A stretch of 64,000 nucleotides of DNA from JAFDVN01 sp035758545 (GTDB lineage Bacteria; Acidobacteriota; Holophagae; Holophagales; Holophagaceae), in NCBI GenBank assembly GCA_035758545.1, contig DASTWQ010000073.1, positions 13,260 through 77,259 of the forward strand, written 5' to 3'. A program made the position numbers and the translations under genes. The notes under the pieces were generated by a model. The model had not been told where the DNA came from. It searched no databases and saw only the letters and a program-made list of their open reading frames with translations. Positions 1 to 10,123 of the stretch are shown in pieces (within the stretch, counting starts at the first letter, position 1; every line of letters starts with the position of its first letter).

Positions 1-2111
1 GCGCGCTCCGCGCCCAAGCTCAGGCGGTCGGTGCGGGGGTTCTTGAAGTTCTGGTCGAAGGTGAAGACGTTGGTGGTGGGGATGGTCGCGCCCGTCGGGA
101 AGGACGAGAAGGAGAAGGGATTGGCGGCGTTGAAGGCGCCGTTGATCGGAATCCCGAAGGTGGCGGCGTCGCCGGGGAAGAAGGACACGGAGGCGCCGCG
201 GTAGCTGTTCGCCGCGAAGACCTGGTAGAGGAACACCGAAGGGGTCCGGCTGATGTAGCGACCGCCATTGAGGCGGACAACCGTCTTGCTGCCTTCTCCG
301 CCGGGGGTCCAGGTCAGGCTGAACCGGGGCGAGAAGCCGCTGTCATTGGGGATCTTCGAGGTCAGGGGCAGGGGATTCGCGAGAATGTTGTTGGTGTCGA
401 GGATCGGGAAGTCAGGATGCTCCTGACGGTCCCAGCGAAGACCCAGGCCGAACTTCAGGTAGTCATTCAGGCGCTGATCGAACTGCACAAAGGCCGCCAT
501 CTCCTTCTCGGAGGCGTCGAAGGTCCCCGCCTGCTTGGCGGTGAGGCCGTTGAGCCCGAAGAACTGCTGATAGCTGGACCAGGCGCCGTTCTCAAAATTG
601 GTGAGGCTGGTGAACCGGTAGCCGCCGGCGGAGAAGGCGGCGAACGTCTCGGAGACCTTGGTGTTGTTGTAGTCGATACCGGCCTTCAGCTGCGAGGTGG
701 CGGTGACGAAGGAGAGGGTGTCCTTCAGCTGGGTGCGCTTGGTCTCGAATTCGCGGGTGAAGGGGTAGGTGCCGTAGTAGCTCGTGTTGGAGCCGTTCTG
801 GCTGATCTGCACCTGGGGCAGGGTGGAGTGCGCTTCGCGGGGCAGCTCGTCCTTGACGTAGTTGACCTCGGCCTCGTTGAACCAGTTGGCGTTGATGGCC
901 CAGTTCCACTGGACCACGCCCTGGAGGGTCTTCACGTCATCGGAAGCGGTATTGCTGTACCCGGTGGAGATGCCCGTGCTGGTGAGGCCCTGGAACTTGG
1001 AGTAGTTGATGCGGAACTGCAGGGCGTGGTCGGCGTTCACGATCCAGTCGATGCGGCCGAAGGCGGTGTCGGAGTCCGACTTCTTGTCGTAATTCCCGCC
1101 CTGGGCGATCAGGGCCGCGTCATTGGCATTCGCGGGATTGAGGGTCAGCGGGTTGTCCTGGCCGCCCCAGATCTGGGTGATGGGCTCCGTGCGGCGCTGG
1201 CCGTCATAGACGAAGAAGTAGAAGAGCTTGTCCTTGATGATCGGGCCGCCCACGGAGAACCCGAACTGGTTCTGGGTGAAGTCGCCGATCTGCTTCTGGC
1301 TCCCGTTGATGACAGGCTCGTTGGCGATCATGTCCTTGGGGCGGGTGTAGAAGAAGACGCTGCCGCCGAAGTCGTTGGTGCCGCTCTTGGTGATGGCGTT
1401 CACGTAGCCGCCGCCCATGCGGCCGTACTCCGCGGAGGCGCCGTCGGTGACCACCTGGTACTCGCGGATGGCCTCGATGCTGACGGTGAAGGGGGTGGTG
1501 CCCTCGGCGGCGCCGGTCTGGCCGCCGAAGAAGGGCTCGTCCACGTCGCCGCCGTCGATCTGGATGGCGGTGTTCACGCCGCGCTGGCCGGCGATGGCCA
1601 GGTTGCCGCGCTGGTTGTCGACGATCACCTGCGGGGCCGAGGTGGCCAGGCTGGTGAAGGAGCGGTTCAGGACCGGCAGGTTCTGCAGGGCGTCGGGGTT
1701 GATGATGGCGGCCTGGGTGGCGCGCTCGGCGTCCACGGGGGCGGCCTGGGCGACCACCTCGACGGTGGCCACGGACTCGGCGGCCAGCTTCACGTTCAGG
1801 GGGGCGGCATCGCCGAGGTTCAGGTTCTCGTGGATGTTCGACGCAGTCTGGTAACCAGGCTTCGACACCGTCACCGCGTAGGGGCCGACAGGCAGGTTGA
1901 CGGCGAGGTAGCGGCCGTTGCCGTTGGTCTGGACGACGCGGGTGAAGCCGGTCTCGTCGTTGCGGATGGAGATGGTGGCGTCAGCGAGCGGCTGGCCATT
2001 GGAATCGGTCACCTGGCCGGCGAGCTGGACGTTGACGCCCTGGGCCGCGAGGGGGGCGGCGGCGACAAGCAGGGCCATCAGGGCCGAGCCCTTCAAATGC
2101 CTCATGGTCAT
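1..2111 (-). CDS. TonB-dependent receptor with N-terminal carboxypeptidase-regulatory-like domain (Oar-like), 3' end outside window
   Basis: Outer-membrane beta-barrel receptor of the Oar-like class common in Acidobacteriota; the substrate cannot be told from sequence. Residues 1 to about 25 form a signal peptide ending in LAAQG. Residues about 28-110 form a CarboxypepD_reg-like beta-sandwich (GQVTDSNGQPLADATI). A plug domain follows with IDGGDVDEPFFGG and EYGRMGGGYVNAITKSGTNDF, then aromatic-rich barrel strands that run off the left edge. The start at 2111 is chosen because GGAGGA lies 7 nt upstream; a second in-frame ATG follows at 2105. The gene is transcribed away from the S55 peptidase gene. 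The C-terminal barrel and final aromatic residue cannot be seen. The family call is firm, the ligand unknown. Confidence 0.9.
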   Translation of the reverse strand, partial: MTMRHLKGSALMALLVAAAPLAAQGVNVQLAGQVTDSNGQPLADATISIRNDETGFTRVVQTNGNGRYLAVNLPVGPYAVTVSKPGYQTASNIHENLNLGDAAPLNVKLAAESVATVEVVAQAAPVDAERATQAAIINPDALQNLPVLNRSFTSLATSAPQVIVDNQRGNLAIAGQRGVNTAIQIDGGDVDEPFFGGQTGAAEGTTPFTVSIEAIREYQVVTDGASAEYGRMGGGYVNAITKSGTNDFGGSVFFYTRPKDMIANEPVINGSQKQIGDFTQNQFGFSVGGPIIKDKLFYFFVYDGQRRTEPITQIWGGQDNPLTLNPANANDAALIAQGGNYDKKSDSDTAFGRIDWIVNADHALQFRINYSKFQGLTSTGISTGYSNTASDDVKTLQGVVQWNWAINANWFNEAEVNYVKDELPREAHSTLPQVQISQNGSNTSYYGTYPFTREFETKRTQLKDTLSFVTATSQLKAGIDYNNTKVSETFAAFSAGGYRFTSLTNFENGAWSSYQQFFGLNGLTAKQAGTFDASEKEMAAFVQFDQRLNDYLKFGLGLRWDRQEHPDFPILDTNNILANPLPLTSKIPNDSGFSPRFSLTWTPGGEGSKTVVRLNGGRYISRTPSVFLYQVFAANSYRGASVSFFPGDAATFGIPINGAFNAANPFSFSSFPTGATIPTTNVFTFDQNFKNPRTDRLSLGAER

Positions 2112-2235
2112 GGAAAGTTCCTCCAAAAGTCAGGGTGCATAGGGCGCTCTGATATACCAAGCACAAAGTGGTGAACTTCCGGCTTCATCACTGCGCGGAA
2201 CAAGGCCATGAAGCCCTTGTAAGCCCTCAAGCTGC

Positions 2236-2241
2236 TAGGCT
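2236..2241 (+). promoter_or_regulatory. Candidate -10 hexamer TAGGCT upstream of the S55 peptidase gene
   Basis: TAGGCT fits TANNNT and sits 21 nt before the start at 2263. The same kind of hexamer recurs before other operon-leading genes in the window. No clear -35 was identified. Confidence 0.35.
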
Positions 2242-2262
2242 TCCTCCATCCCGGGAACCCCC

Positions 2263-4005
2263 ATGACGCGCCTCCGATCCTGCCTGCCCGCCCTGCTCGT
2301 CGTCCTTCCCGCCGCCGCCCAGGGCTTCATGCCGGTGTCCGAGGTCCAGCCGGGGATGAAGGGCTACGGCAAGACCGTCTTCAAAGGCGGGAAGATCGAG
2401 CGCTTCGAGTTCGAGGTGCTGGGCATCCAGGCGGGCGCGGCCCCCGGCGGCGCCCGCATCCTGGTGCGCTGCAGCGGCGGTCCCCTGGCGGAGACGGGCA
2501 TCATCGCCGGCATGAGCGGGAGCCCCTGCTACATCGGCGGCCGGCTGGTGGGCGCGCTCTCCACGGGCTTCACCTTCGAGAAGGACGCCATCGGCGGCAT
2601 CACCCCCATCGAGGCCATGGTGGAGCAGCTCAAGGACGTGCCCGAGCAGCCCGGCCGCGGCACGCCCCTCGTCCTGCCCAAACTGGCCCCGCCGGCGGTG
2701 CTGAAGTCGGCCCTGCAGGGGCAGATGATCCCGGTGGCCTCCCTGTTCCCCGCGGAGCCCGGCGCCCTGCCGCTGCCGGTGGCGGGTTCGGCGCTCGGGC
2801 CGGAGACCCGGGCCCTCTGGCAGGGTCTGCCGGTCCAGTTCCTCGCGGCCCCGGCCCTCGCGCCGGATTCGAGCGCCTCCGCCAGCCCTCTGGAGCCCGG
2901 CGGCATGGCCGCCATCAACCTGGTGCAGGGGGACCTCAACCTCACGGTGGGCGGGACCATCACCTACGTCCAGGGGCGGAAGCTGCTGCTCTTCGGCCAT
3001 CCCCTCTTCAACCTGGGCGCCGTGGACCTGCCGCTCTGGTCCGCCAGCGTGGCCGCGGTGCTGCCCAGCTACGCCTCCTCCACCAAGCTCGCGCTGCCGG
3101 TGAAGGAGGTCGGCGCGCTCCGGGCGGACCGCCTGACCGGCGTGGCGGGGGTCCTCGGCGCCCAGGCCCGCATGATCCCGCTCCGCATCGGCCTCAACCT
3201 CGGGGGCCGGAAGAACCTCGCCTTCAGCTACGAGATCATGGACCACCCGCTGCTCACGCCCCAGCTGGCGGCCACGGTGCTGAGCCAGACCCTGGAGTCG
3301 CAGGTGCGCGGGGTCGGCTTCCAGAGCCTCTCCCTCCAGGGGAACATCAAGCTCGCGGGGCAGGATCCCATCCAGATCGACAGCGTGGTCGCGGACTTGA
3401 ACTCGACGCGGCTCGCCATGTTCCTGGGGGGCATGCTGCAGGCGGTCTGCTTCAACCCCTTCGAGAAGCCCGTCTTCGAGGGGATCAGCCTCACGGTGAA
3501 GGCGGAGGAGAAGCTCGACCTCGCCGGCGTGGCGGGCGTGCGGATCCTCAAGGGCCGAGTGCGGCCCGGCGAGACCCTTCCCATCCTCGTGACCCTGCAG
3601 AACGTCCAGGGCGTGCGGGAGCAGGCCACCCTCAACATTCCCATCCCGGAATCCGCCCGCCCCGGCAAGGCGACGCTGCTGGTGGGCGACGGCCTCAGCC
3701 TGATGGCCGCGGATCCGGACCAGCAGTCCATCCAGGTCTCGAGCCTCACCGACGTGGTGCGGCTCCTCAACGGCGCCCTGAGGAACAACCATGCCTACGC
3801 TCTGCTGGTGCAGGACGACGCCGGCGTGGGCGTCCGCGGCGGCCGAATCGAGGGCCTGCCGCCCTCGGTGGCGAACCTGGTGGCCTCGGACGGCGGCGCG
3901 GACAGTGGCCGCCTCAAGCGCCGCATCATCGGCCGGAGCGTCCTGCCCCTGGACCGGGAGGTCCGGGGCCTGGCCTCCATGGACCTCGAGATCGAAGTCG
4001 ACTGA
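2263..4005 (+). CDS. SpoIVB-type peptidase S55 domain protein, secreted
   Basis: A 580-residue exported protein of the acidobacterial S55-domain family; its physiological target is not known. Residues 1-20 form a signal peptide ending in AAAQG. The conserved block MPVSEVQPGMKGYGKTVF follows. The putative nucleophile motif GMSGSP is at residues 83-88. A histidine motif, LLFGHPLFNLG, comes much later, around residue 246. In SpoIVB, as I recall it, the histidine precedes the serine, so the order here is reversed; activity is inferred rather than shown. The C-terminal third looks like a beta-rich domain. The next gene starts 3 nt after the stop, so the two probably form an operon. Endospore formation is not implied by the name. 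Confidence 0.8.
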   Translation: MTRLRSCLPALLVVLPAAAQGFMPVSEVQPGMKGYGKTVFKGGKIERFEFEVLGIQAGAAPGGARILVRCSGGPLAETGIIAGMSGSPCYIGGRLVGALSTGFTFEKDAIGGITPIEAMVEQLKDVPEQPGRGTPLVLPKLAPPAVLKSALQGQMIPVASLFPAEPGALPLPVAGSALGPETRALWQGLPVQFLAAPALAPDSSASASPLEPGGMAAINLVQGDLNLTVGGTITYVQGRKLLLFGHPLFNLGAVDLPLWSASVAAVLPSYASSTKLALPVKEVGALRADRLTGVAGVLGAQARMIPLRIGLNLGGRKNLAFSYEIMDHPLLTPQLAATVLSQTLESQVRGVGFQSLSLQGNIKLAGQDPIQIDSVVADLNSTRLAMFLGGMLQAVCFNPFEKPVFEGISLTVKAEEKLDLAGVAGVRILKGRVRPGETLPILVTLQNVQGVREQATLNIPIPESARPGKATLLVGDGLSLMAADPDQQSIQVSSLTDVVRLLNGALRNNHAYALLVQDDAGVGVRGGRIEGLPPSVANLVASDGGADSGRLKRRIIGRSVLPLDREVRGLASMDLEIEVD

Positions 4006-4008
4006 CGG

Positions 4009-6141
4009 ATGGCACCCATGCGCGCACGCACCCTCCTCCTCGCGGCCCTCGCCCTGGCCCTCCTCGCGCCGGCTTCCCTGGCCGCGGACCAGCCGAAGGC
4101 GCGGTTCGCGAGCTTCGACGACTGGATCGGCTCCGTCTCCAAGGGCGTGAGCGTCGGCGCGGACGGCGCCCTCCGGCTCGCCCCGGCCGAGCGCCGGGTG
4201 GGCCAGCTCCCGGAAGGGGTGATCTGGTGCGCCGCGCCGGACGGCCAGGGCGGTGCCTACCTCTCCGCCGGCACGGAAGGGAAGCTCTACCACTACGCCA
4301 ACGGCCAGATGCGCCCCCTCGCCCAGGTGAAGGGCGGCATCGTCTTCGCGATGGCCAAGGTGGGCCAGGACCTCATCGTGGCGCCCAGCGGCGACGGCAA
4401 GCTCTACCGGGTCTCCAGCGCGGGGACCGTGAAGCCCTGGTGCGACCTGGAGGCGGGCACCGTGTGGGCCATGCGGGCCGAAGGCACCGAGGTGGTCTGC
4501 GCGGCGGGCGGCCCCTCGGGGGCCGTGCTGATCTCCGCCCGGGAAGGCGCCAGCCGCAAGCTGACGGGCCTCCCGGAGGAGACCGCCTTCACGGCCCTCT
4601 GCCCGGACGGCTCCGGCGGCTACTACGCCGGCACCCTGGGGCGGGGCCTGGTGGTCCACTACAACCGCGTCACGGACCGCCTTGAGATCCTCATGGACAC
4701 GCCCTTCGAGGAGGTCCGCGCCCTGGCCTTCGAGGGCGGCGATCTCTACATCGGCGCGGACAACGGGCTGGCCTCCAGCCTGCAGAGCGGGAAACTGGAG
4801 AAGCGCGAGGGATTCCTGACCTCGGACCCGCAGGCCTCGCCCCGGTGCGCGGTGATCCGTCTGGCCAAGGACGGCGTGCCGCAGACCCTCTGGCAGAGCG
4901 CCCGGAGCCAGGTCTATGCGCTCCAGGCGTGGAAGGGCCGCATGCTGGTGGGCACCGGGAACCGCTCCCTCATCTTCGCCCTGCCCCTGGACGCGAAGGA
5001 CCGGGACGCGAACCCCTTCGAGCTGCTCACCGAGCTGGGGGCCGGCCAGGCCACCGCCTTCCTGCCCGCGGGCGCGGAGCTGCTGGTTGCCGCCTCCAAC
5101 CCCGCCGAGATCCACGCCCTGTCCGAGCTCCAGGCCACGGAGGGCTCCCTGGAGTCCCCGGTGATCCGGGCCCAGCCCCTGGCGGACTGGGGCCGCGCGG
5201 TGCTCGACGCCGAGACGCCGGAAGGGACCTCGGCGACCCTCCAGTTCCGCACGGGCTTCACCGAGGAGCCGGACGCCACCTGGACCCCCTGGACGCCGCC
5301 GCTCCGCAGCGGCGAGCTGCCGAGCCTCGCCCCCTCCCGCTTCGCCCAGTTCCGGGTGCGCCTCTCGGCCACCCGGGGCGGCGCCACGCCCGTGGCCCGG
5401 GCCGTCACGGTGCGCTACGCCAACCGGAACCTGCCGCCGCAGTGGGAGGGCGTCGACATCCTGCCGCCGGGCCTCGTCATCACCCGCAGCGCCCCGCCGG
5501 ACGACATCGGCATCGAGCGCGTGCCCCTGGAGACCCAGAAGCTGATCCCCGCCCTGGGCTACGCCGGCAGCGAGCGGCGCAGCTTCCGCCGCGGGTCCCA
5601 GAGCTTCACCTTCCGCATCTCGGATCCCAACGGCGACCAGCTGGAGTTCCGGATCCGCCTGCTGCCGGACCGCGGCGCGCCGATCCCTCTGGAGGACCAC
5701 TGGAAGGAGCGCTTCTTCGCCTTCGACACCCTGCCCGTGCCCGACGGCCGCTACCGCCTGGAGGTGACCGCCTCCGACGCGCCGAGCAACCCCTTCAACC
5801 TGGCCCAGACCTCCACCTGGACCACGCCGGCCTTCGTCCTGGACCACACGCCGCCGGAGATCTCCGGGCTCACCGCCGCCCGGGAGGCCGGCGGCCTGCG
5901 GATCCGCTTCACCGCCACGGACGCCGCCTCGGTGGTGAAGGAGGCCGCCGTGAGCGCCGACGGCCAGACCTGGGTGGAGATCGCGCCCCAGGACCGGGTC
6001 TTCGACCAGGGCTCCGAGAGCTTCGACGTCACCCTTCCGCCGGAGCTGGTGAAGGGCGATCGGGTGCTGGTGCGGGCCACGGACGAGGGTGAGAATGAGC
6101 AGACGGCCACCGCGGCCGTCGGCGCCCCCGGGAAGAAATGA
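4009..6141 (+). CDS. Secreted propeller-like protein of unknown function
   Basis: A 710-residue exported protein. An N-terminal signal peptide (LLLAALALALLAPASLAAD) is followed to about residue 370 by repeated short beta units such as GGAYLSAGTEGKLYHY and GGDLYIGADNGLASSL, which look like beta-propeller blades. The rest resembles immunoglobulin- or fibronectin-like segments, including FVLDHTPPEISGL. No catalytic motif is recognised. It follows the S55 peptidase gene by 3 nt and overlaps the next gene by ATGA. It could be a partner or substrate of the peptidase, but that rests only on neighbourhood. The start could be 4009 or the in-frame ATG at 4018; neither has a strong ribosome-binding site. 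Confidence 0.65.
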   Translation: MAPMRARTLLLAALALALLAPASLAADQPKARFASFDDWIGSVSKGVSVGADGALRLAPAERRVGQLPEGVIWCAAPDGQGGAYLSAGTEGKLYHYANGQMRPLAQVKGGIVFAMAKVGQDLIVAPSGDGKLYRVSSAGTVKPWCDLEAGTVWAMRAEGTEVVCAAGGPSGAVLISAREGASRKLTGLPEETAFTALCPDGSGGYYAGTLGRGLVVHYNRVTDRLEILMDTPFEEVRALAFEGGDLYIGADNGLASSLQSGKLEKREGFLTSDPQASPRCAVIRLAKDGVPQTLWQSARSQVYALQAWKGRMLVGTGNRSLIFALPLDAKDRDANPFELLTELGAGQATAFLPAGAELLVAASNPAEIHALSELQATEGSLESPVIRAQPLADWGRAVLDAETPEGTSATLQFRTGFTEEPDATWTPWTPPLRSGELPSLAPSRFAQFRVRLSATRGGATPVARAVTVRYANRNLPPQWEGVDILPPGLVITRSAPPDDIGIERVPLETQKLIPALGYAGSERRSFRRGSQSFTFRISDPNGDQLEFRIRLLPDRGAPIPLEDHWKERFFAFDTLPVPDGRYRLEVTASDAPSNPFNLAQTSTWTTPAFVLDHTPPEISGLTAAREAGGLRIRFTATDAASVVKEAAVSADGQTWVEIAPQDRVFDQGSESFDVTLPPELVKGDRVLVRATDEGENEQTATAAVGAPGKK

Positions 6142-6461
6142 CCTTCGATCGCTTCTGGCCCGCCTACCTGGCCGAGCACCGCAGCCGGCGGAACCGCCGG
6201 CTGCACCTGGCCGGGACCCTGGGCTACCTGGCGCTGCTGGCGGCGCTGCTGGCGACGCGCCACTGGAGCTGGCTCTGGTCCGTGCCGGTGCTGGCCTACG
6301 GCTTCGCCTGGGCCGGCCACTTCCTGGTGGAGAAGAACCGCCCGGCGACCTTCCGGCACCCCTGGCTCTCGCTGATCGGCGACCACCGCATGGCCGCCCT
6401 CATGCTCACGGGGCGGCTGGACGCGGAGTTCACGCGGCTGGGGATCCCGACGAAGCCCTGA
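6138..6461 (+). CDS. DUF962 / Mpo1-like small membrane protein
   Basis: A 107-residue integral membrane protein. It shows the family hallmarks: an N-terminal FWPAYLAEHRSRRNRRLHLAGT, a first hydrophobic segment at about 26-40, a second at about 48-60, GHFLVEKNRPATF, and HPWLSLIGDHRM. Yeast Mpo1 of this family is a dioxygenase acting on 2-hydroxy fatty acids; whether the bacterial protein does the same is inference. The start overlaps the previous stop (ATGA), giving translational coupling. Its last 32 nt overlap the 3' end of the opposite-strand DUF1501 gene. Confidence 0.75.
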   Translation: MTFDRFWPAYLAEHRSRRNRRLHLAGTLGYLALLAALLATRHWSWLWSVPVLAYGFAWAGHFLVEKNRPATFRHPWLSLIGDHRMAALMLTGRLDAEFTRLGIPTKP

Positions 6462-7668
6462 GCAGGCCCGCCCAGGCCCGGGGATCGTTGGCGTAGCCCG
6501 GGAAGACGGTCCCGAGGTCCCGCAGGCCCAGGTGCTTCGTGAGCGCCTCCCCCAGCAGGGCCCGGTGCTCGAAGGCCACCTTCAGGTCCCGGCCCTCGTT
6601 GAGGTCCCCGTCGCCCAGGCCCTTCCAGGCGTTCAGCACCCGGCCGCCCTTCACGCCGCCGCCGGCGACGAAGGCCGCGGAGCCGTGGCCGTGGTCCGTG
6701 CCGCGGGTGCCGTTCTCCCGGGCGGTGCGGCCGAACTCGGTGAGGGTCACGAGGCAGATCCGGTCCATCCGGTCCGAGAGGTCCGTGAGGAAGGCGCCGA
6801 GGCTGTCGCCGAAGTCCTGGAGCCGCGCCGACAGCTGGCCCTTGGCGGCGCCCTGGGCGACGTGGGTGTCCCAGCCGCCGCAGTCGGTGACGGCGATGCG
6901 CAGGCCCAGGTCCGCCTTGATGAGCTGGGCGATCTGCTGCATGCGCTTGCCGAGGGGGCTGCCGGGATAGTCCGCGCCGGGGGCCGGCGCGATGGACCGC
7001 GGATCCCGGGCCTTGAGGTCCTTCATGGCCTGGAAGGCCTCGTCCCCGGCGCCCCGGAGGCTGCGGTCCAGGGCGGCGGCGTACATGGATTCGAAGCCCC
7101 CCGCGGCCGGGCCCTCCGGCAGCCGGAAATCGTCGAGGCTTCCCAGGGCGAGGGCCGGCACCGGGCCCTGGAGGATGCGGGGCAGGGTGGGCTGAAGAGC
7201 CACGGCCTCGAAGGGGCCGCGGGTCCCCGGCATCGCCGCGAGGGCGCGGTCCAGGCAGCCGTCCTCGGTGCGCTTCACGCCTGGCGTACCGCTCTCCAGG
7301 AAATCCTGGGCATCGAAGTGGGACCGGGTCGGATCCGGCGAGCCGGCGCCCATGACCGGAGCGAGGACTTTGGCGTCGTAGAAGGGCTTCAGCCTCGAAA
7401 GCGCGGGATGCAGGCCGAAGAAGCCGTCCAGGCGCAGGGCCTCGTCCTTCGGGATGGCGAGGGAGGGCCGCAGGTCGTAGTAGCGGGGCTCGCCCACCGG
7501 GGGCAGCGCCGAGAGCGCGTCGCAGGCGCCCCGCTGGATGACGACGACGAGGATCGGGCCCTGGCCCGCCGCCGCGGCGGCGGCCGCGCGCAGCGTCCGG
7601 GGCGCGAGGCCCAGCCCCGCGAAGGCGAGGCCCGAGGCGGAGGCCTGAAGGAAGATCCGGCGTTGCAT
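6430..7668 (-). CDS. DUF1501 domain protein with Tat-type signal
   Basis: A 412-residue exported protein of the DUF1501 family, which is related to alkaline-phosphatase-like sulfatases. The N-terminus MQRRIFLQASASGLAFAG is a twin-arginine signal. Family motifs include VVIQRGACDALSALPP, a DPTRSHFDAQDFLESGTPG block, DCGGWDTHVAQG, TLTEFGRTARENG and GTDHGHGSAAFVAGG. The start at 7668 is set by GGAGGTGA a few bases upstream, which overlaps the stop of the DUF1800 gene; only 2 nt separate the two genes. DUF1800/DUF1501 pairs are widespread, and their biochemical role is not established. The 3' end overlaps the plus-strand DUF962 gene tail-to-tail. Confidence 0.88.
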   Translation of the reverse strand: MQRRIFLQASASGLAFAGLGLAPRTLRAAAAAAAGQGPILVVVIQRGACDALSALPPVGEPRYYDLRPSLAIPKDEALRLDGFFGLHPALSRLKPFYDAKVLAPVMGAGSPDPTRSHFDAQDFLESGTPGVKRTEDGCLDRALAAMPGTRGPFEAVALQPTLPRILQGPVPALALGSLDDFRLPEGPAAGGFESMYAAALDRSLRGAGDEAFQAMKDLKARDPRSIAPAPGADYPGSPLGKRMQQIAQLIKADLGLRIAVTDCGGWDTHVAQGAAKGQLSARLQDFGDSLGAFLTDLSDRMDRICLVTLTEFGRTARENGTRGTDHGHGSAAFVAGGGVKGGRVLNAWKGLGDGDLNEGRDLKVAFEHRALLGEALTKHLGLRDLGTVFPGYANDPRAWAGLLRASSGSPAA

Positions 7669-7670
7669 GG

Positions 7671-9254
7671 TCACCTCCGCTGGAATTCGGGGCTGCCCAG
7701 GAGGAAGCCCAGGAGCTGAGTGGAATCCACCGGCCGGCGCTCGCCGTCGGCGTAGGTCTGGGGCTGGGCCTCCACGGCCTTCAGCAGCGCTGCGCGGGTG
7801 CCGTCCGAGAGGCCGCCGGGCACCAGCCTCGGCGCCAGGGCCGCCAGGGCCTGGTCCGGCGCGTCCGCGGGCGGCAGCGGCACCTCCGGCCACGTGACGC
7901 CGGGCACCTGGCGCTTCGCCAGCGCGCCGCCGAAGCGCAGGCGCTCCACGAGGGCGCCGGTGCTCACCCAGGCGTCGGCGGTGTCCTTGTAGCCCGTGGG
8001 CGGCTGGCAGCGGTAGAGGGGTTCGCCCATGCGCGCCAGGGTGCGCGTGAGGGGCAGGGGGTCGTCCACGTGGCCGTCCAGGGCGCGGATGGAGGACGCC
8101 ACGAACTCGAAGGGCGTCTTCACCTTCGCGCCCGCGGCCGCCTTCGACCAGAACTCGGGGCTCGTGAAGAGGGCCTCGTAGACCGCCCGCAGGTCGCCGC
8201 CGGTGCGGAGATAGGCCTGGGCGACCCGGTCCACCGCCGCCGGCGGCGGCTGGTCCGCGATGAAACGGCGGCAGAGGAGGAAGGCCAGGTGCTTCGCGGT
8301 CGCCGGCGAGGCCGCCAGCAGGTCCAGCACCCGCTCGCCGTCCGCGCGGCCGCCCTCGGCGATGCGCACGCCGAGCACGATCTTGGGGTCGTCGTCGTGG
8401 GCCCGCGGGCGGAACACCGGCGCCGCGGCGCGCTGGGGCGTCTCCAGGGACCAGCCGGTGAAGCAGCGGGCCACTTCCCGGACATCGGCCTGGGTGTAGC
8501 CGCCGTCCACGCCGAGGGTGTGCAGCTCCATCAGTTCGCGGCCGTAGTTCTCGTTGAGACCCTTGGGGCCCTTGGCCCCGAGCCGCGGTGCCTGGAAGCC
8601 GTCCTTCACGCTGAGCCAGTTGTCCAGGTAGAAGAGCATGGCCGGATGCCAGGCCACGGCCTCCAGCAGGTCCCGGAAGCGGCCGAACACGTGGGGGCGG
8701 ATGGCGTCCCGCTCGTAGCTGGGCACGAACCAGCGGTCGAGGCCCTTCGACTCGTCCACGTTGAAGTGGTTGAACCAGAAGTCCACGAGCACTTCCTGGA
8801 GCTGGTCGCGGCTCTCCACGGCGCGCATCAGCTTCTGGCCCGCCTGCTCGTCGGCGATGCGGGCGGGGCGCTGCTCGAAGGGCACCAGCGCCGCCAGCCG
8901 CGCCTTGAAGTCCGGATCGGCGGGATCCAGCCCCTTCGCCTTGGCCACCGCCTGGGGCCGCGGGAAGGCGGCCTGGATCTCGGCGAGGCTCATGGCCTGG
9001 GTGGGGAAGGCCTTCCGGACCGAGGCCTCCAAAGCCGGCTCCGGCGCGGGATGGAGCTGGGCCTGGAGCCAGCCTGCGAGCGCCGTGTCGCCGCCCTTCG
9101 CGAGGGCGTCCACCTCGCCGGGCCTCGGGCCGAAGGTGAGGCGGTCCAGCAGGTGGGCGGCCTTCTCCCGGGCGCTCAGCGGGCTCGGGGGCAGGCCCGG
9201 GGTCTGGGCCGCCATGGGCGCGGCCACCAGGAGGATCGGCAGGGCGAGGCGCAT
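7671..9254 (-). CDS. DUF1800 domain protein, exported
   Basis: A 527-residue protein with a signal peptide (LPILLVAAPMAAQT). Characteristic DUF1800 blocks follow: HLLDRLTFGPRPGEVDAL near the N-terminus, DFWFNHFNVDESKG, NYGRELMELHTLGVDGGYTQ, DVREVARCFTGWSL, and LLCRRFIADQPP. It is the first gene of a two-gene unit with the DUF1501 gene, and its TGA lies within the ribosome-binding region of that gene. Family members are often annotated as proteins of unknown function; no catalytic site is assigned here. DUF1501 is routed by Tat and this one by Sec, so both should reach the cell envelope. Confidence 0.88.
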   Translation of the reverse strand: MRLALPILLVAAPMAAQTPGLPPSPLSAREKAAHLLDRLTFGPRPGEVDALAKGGDTALAGWLQAQLHPAPEPALEASVRKAFPTQAMSLAEIQAAFPRPQAVAKAKGLDPADPDFKARLAALVPFEQRPARIADEQAGQKLMRAVESRDQLQEVLVDFWFNHFNVDESKGLDRWFVPSYERDAIRPHVFGRFRDLLEAVAWHPAMLFYLDNWLSVKDGFQAPRLGAKGPKGLNENYGRELMELHTLGVDGGYTQADVREVARCFTGWSLETPQRAAAPVFRPRAHDDDPKIVLGVRIAEGGRADGERVLDLLAASPATAKHLAFLLCRRFIADQPPPAAVDRVAQAYLRTGGDLRAVYEALFTSPEFWSKAAAGAKVKTPFEFVASSIRALDGHVDDPLPLTRTLARMGEPLYRCQPPTGYKDTADAWVSTGALVERLRFGGALAKRQVPGVTWPEVPLPPADAPDQALAALAPRLVPGGLSDGTRAALLKAVEAQPQTYADGERRPVDSTQLLGFLLGSPEFQRR

Positions 9255-9313
9255 GGGAAGGGCTCCGGGACCTTAGTGCCCCGGAGCCCTGGAACGGTTG
9301 AGCCTGACTTTGC

Positions 9314-10090
<777 letters not shown>

Positions 10091-10108
10091 GGCGCACCTC
10101 AAAAGGCC

Positions 10109-10114
10109 TATCCT
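10109..10114 (+). promoter_or_regulatory. Candidate -10 hexamer TATCCT for the diguanylate cyclase gene
   Basis: TATCCT lies 9 nt before the start at 10124, and no Shine-Dalgarno sequence lies between them. If used, the mRNA would be nearly leaderless. Confidence 0.35.
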
Positions 10115-10123
10115 ACCGGACAG

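Noticed and set aside
2227..5847. A 1206-residue minus-strand open frame opposite the S55 and propeller genes
   Set aside because: It is a GC-skew shadow: it lacks recognisable domains, and both plus-strand genes have signal peptides, family motifs and coherent starts.
9291..9313. Terminator hairpin between the hydratase and DUF1800 genes
   Set aside because: Only a 5-bp TGAGC/GCTCA stem without a T-run; too weak to annotate.
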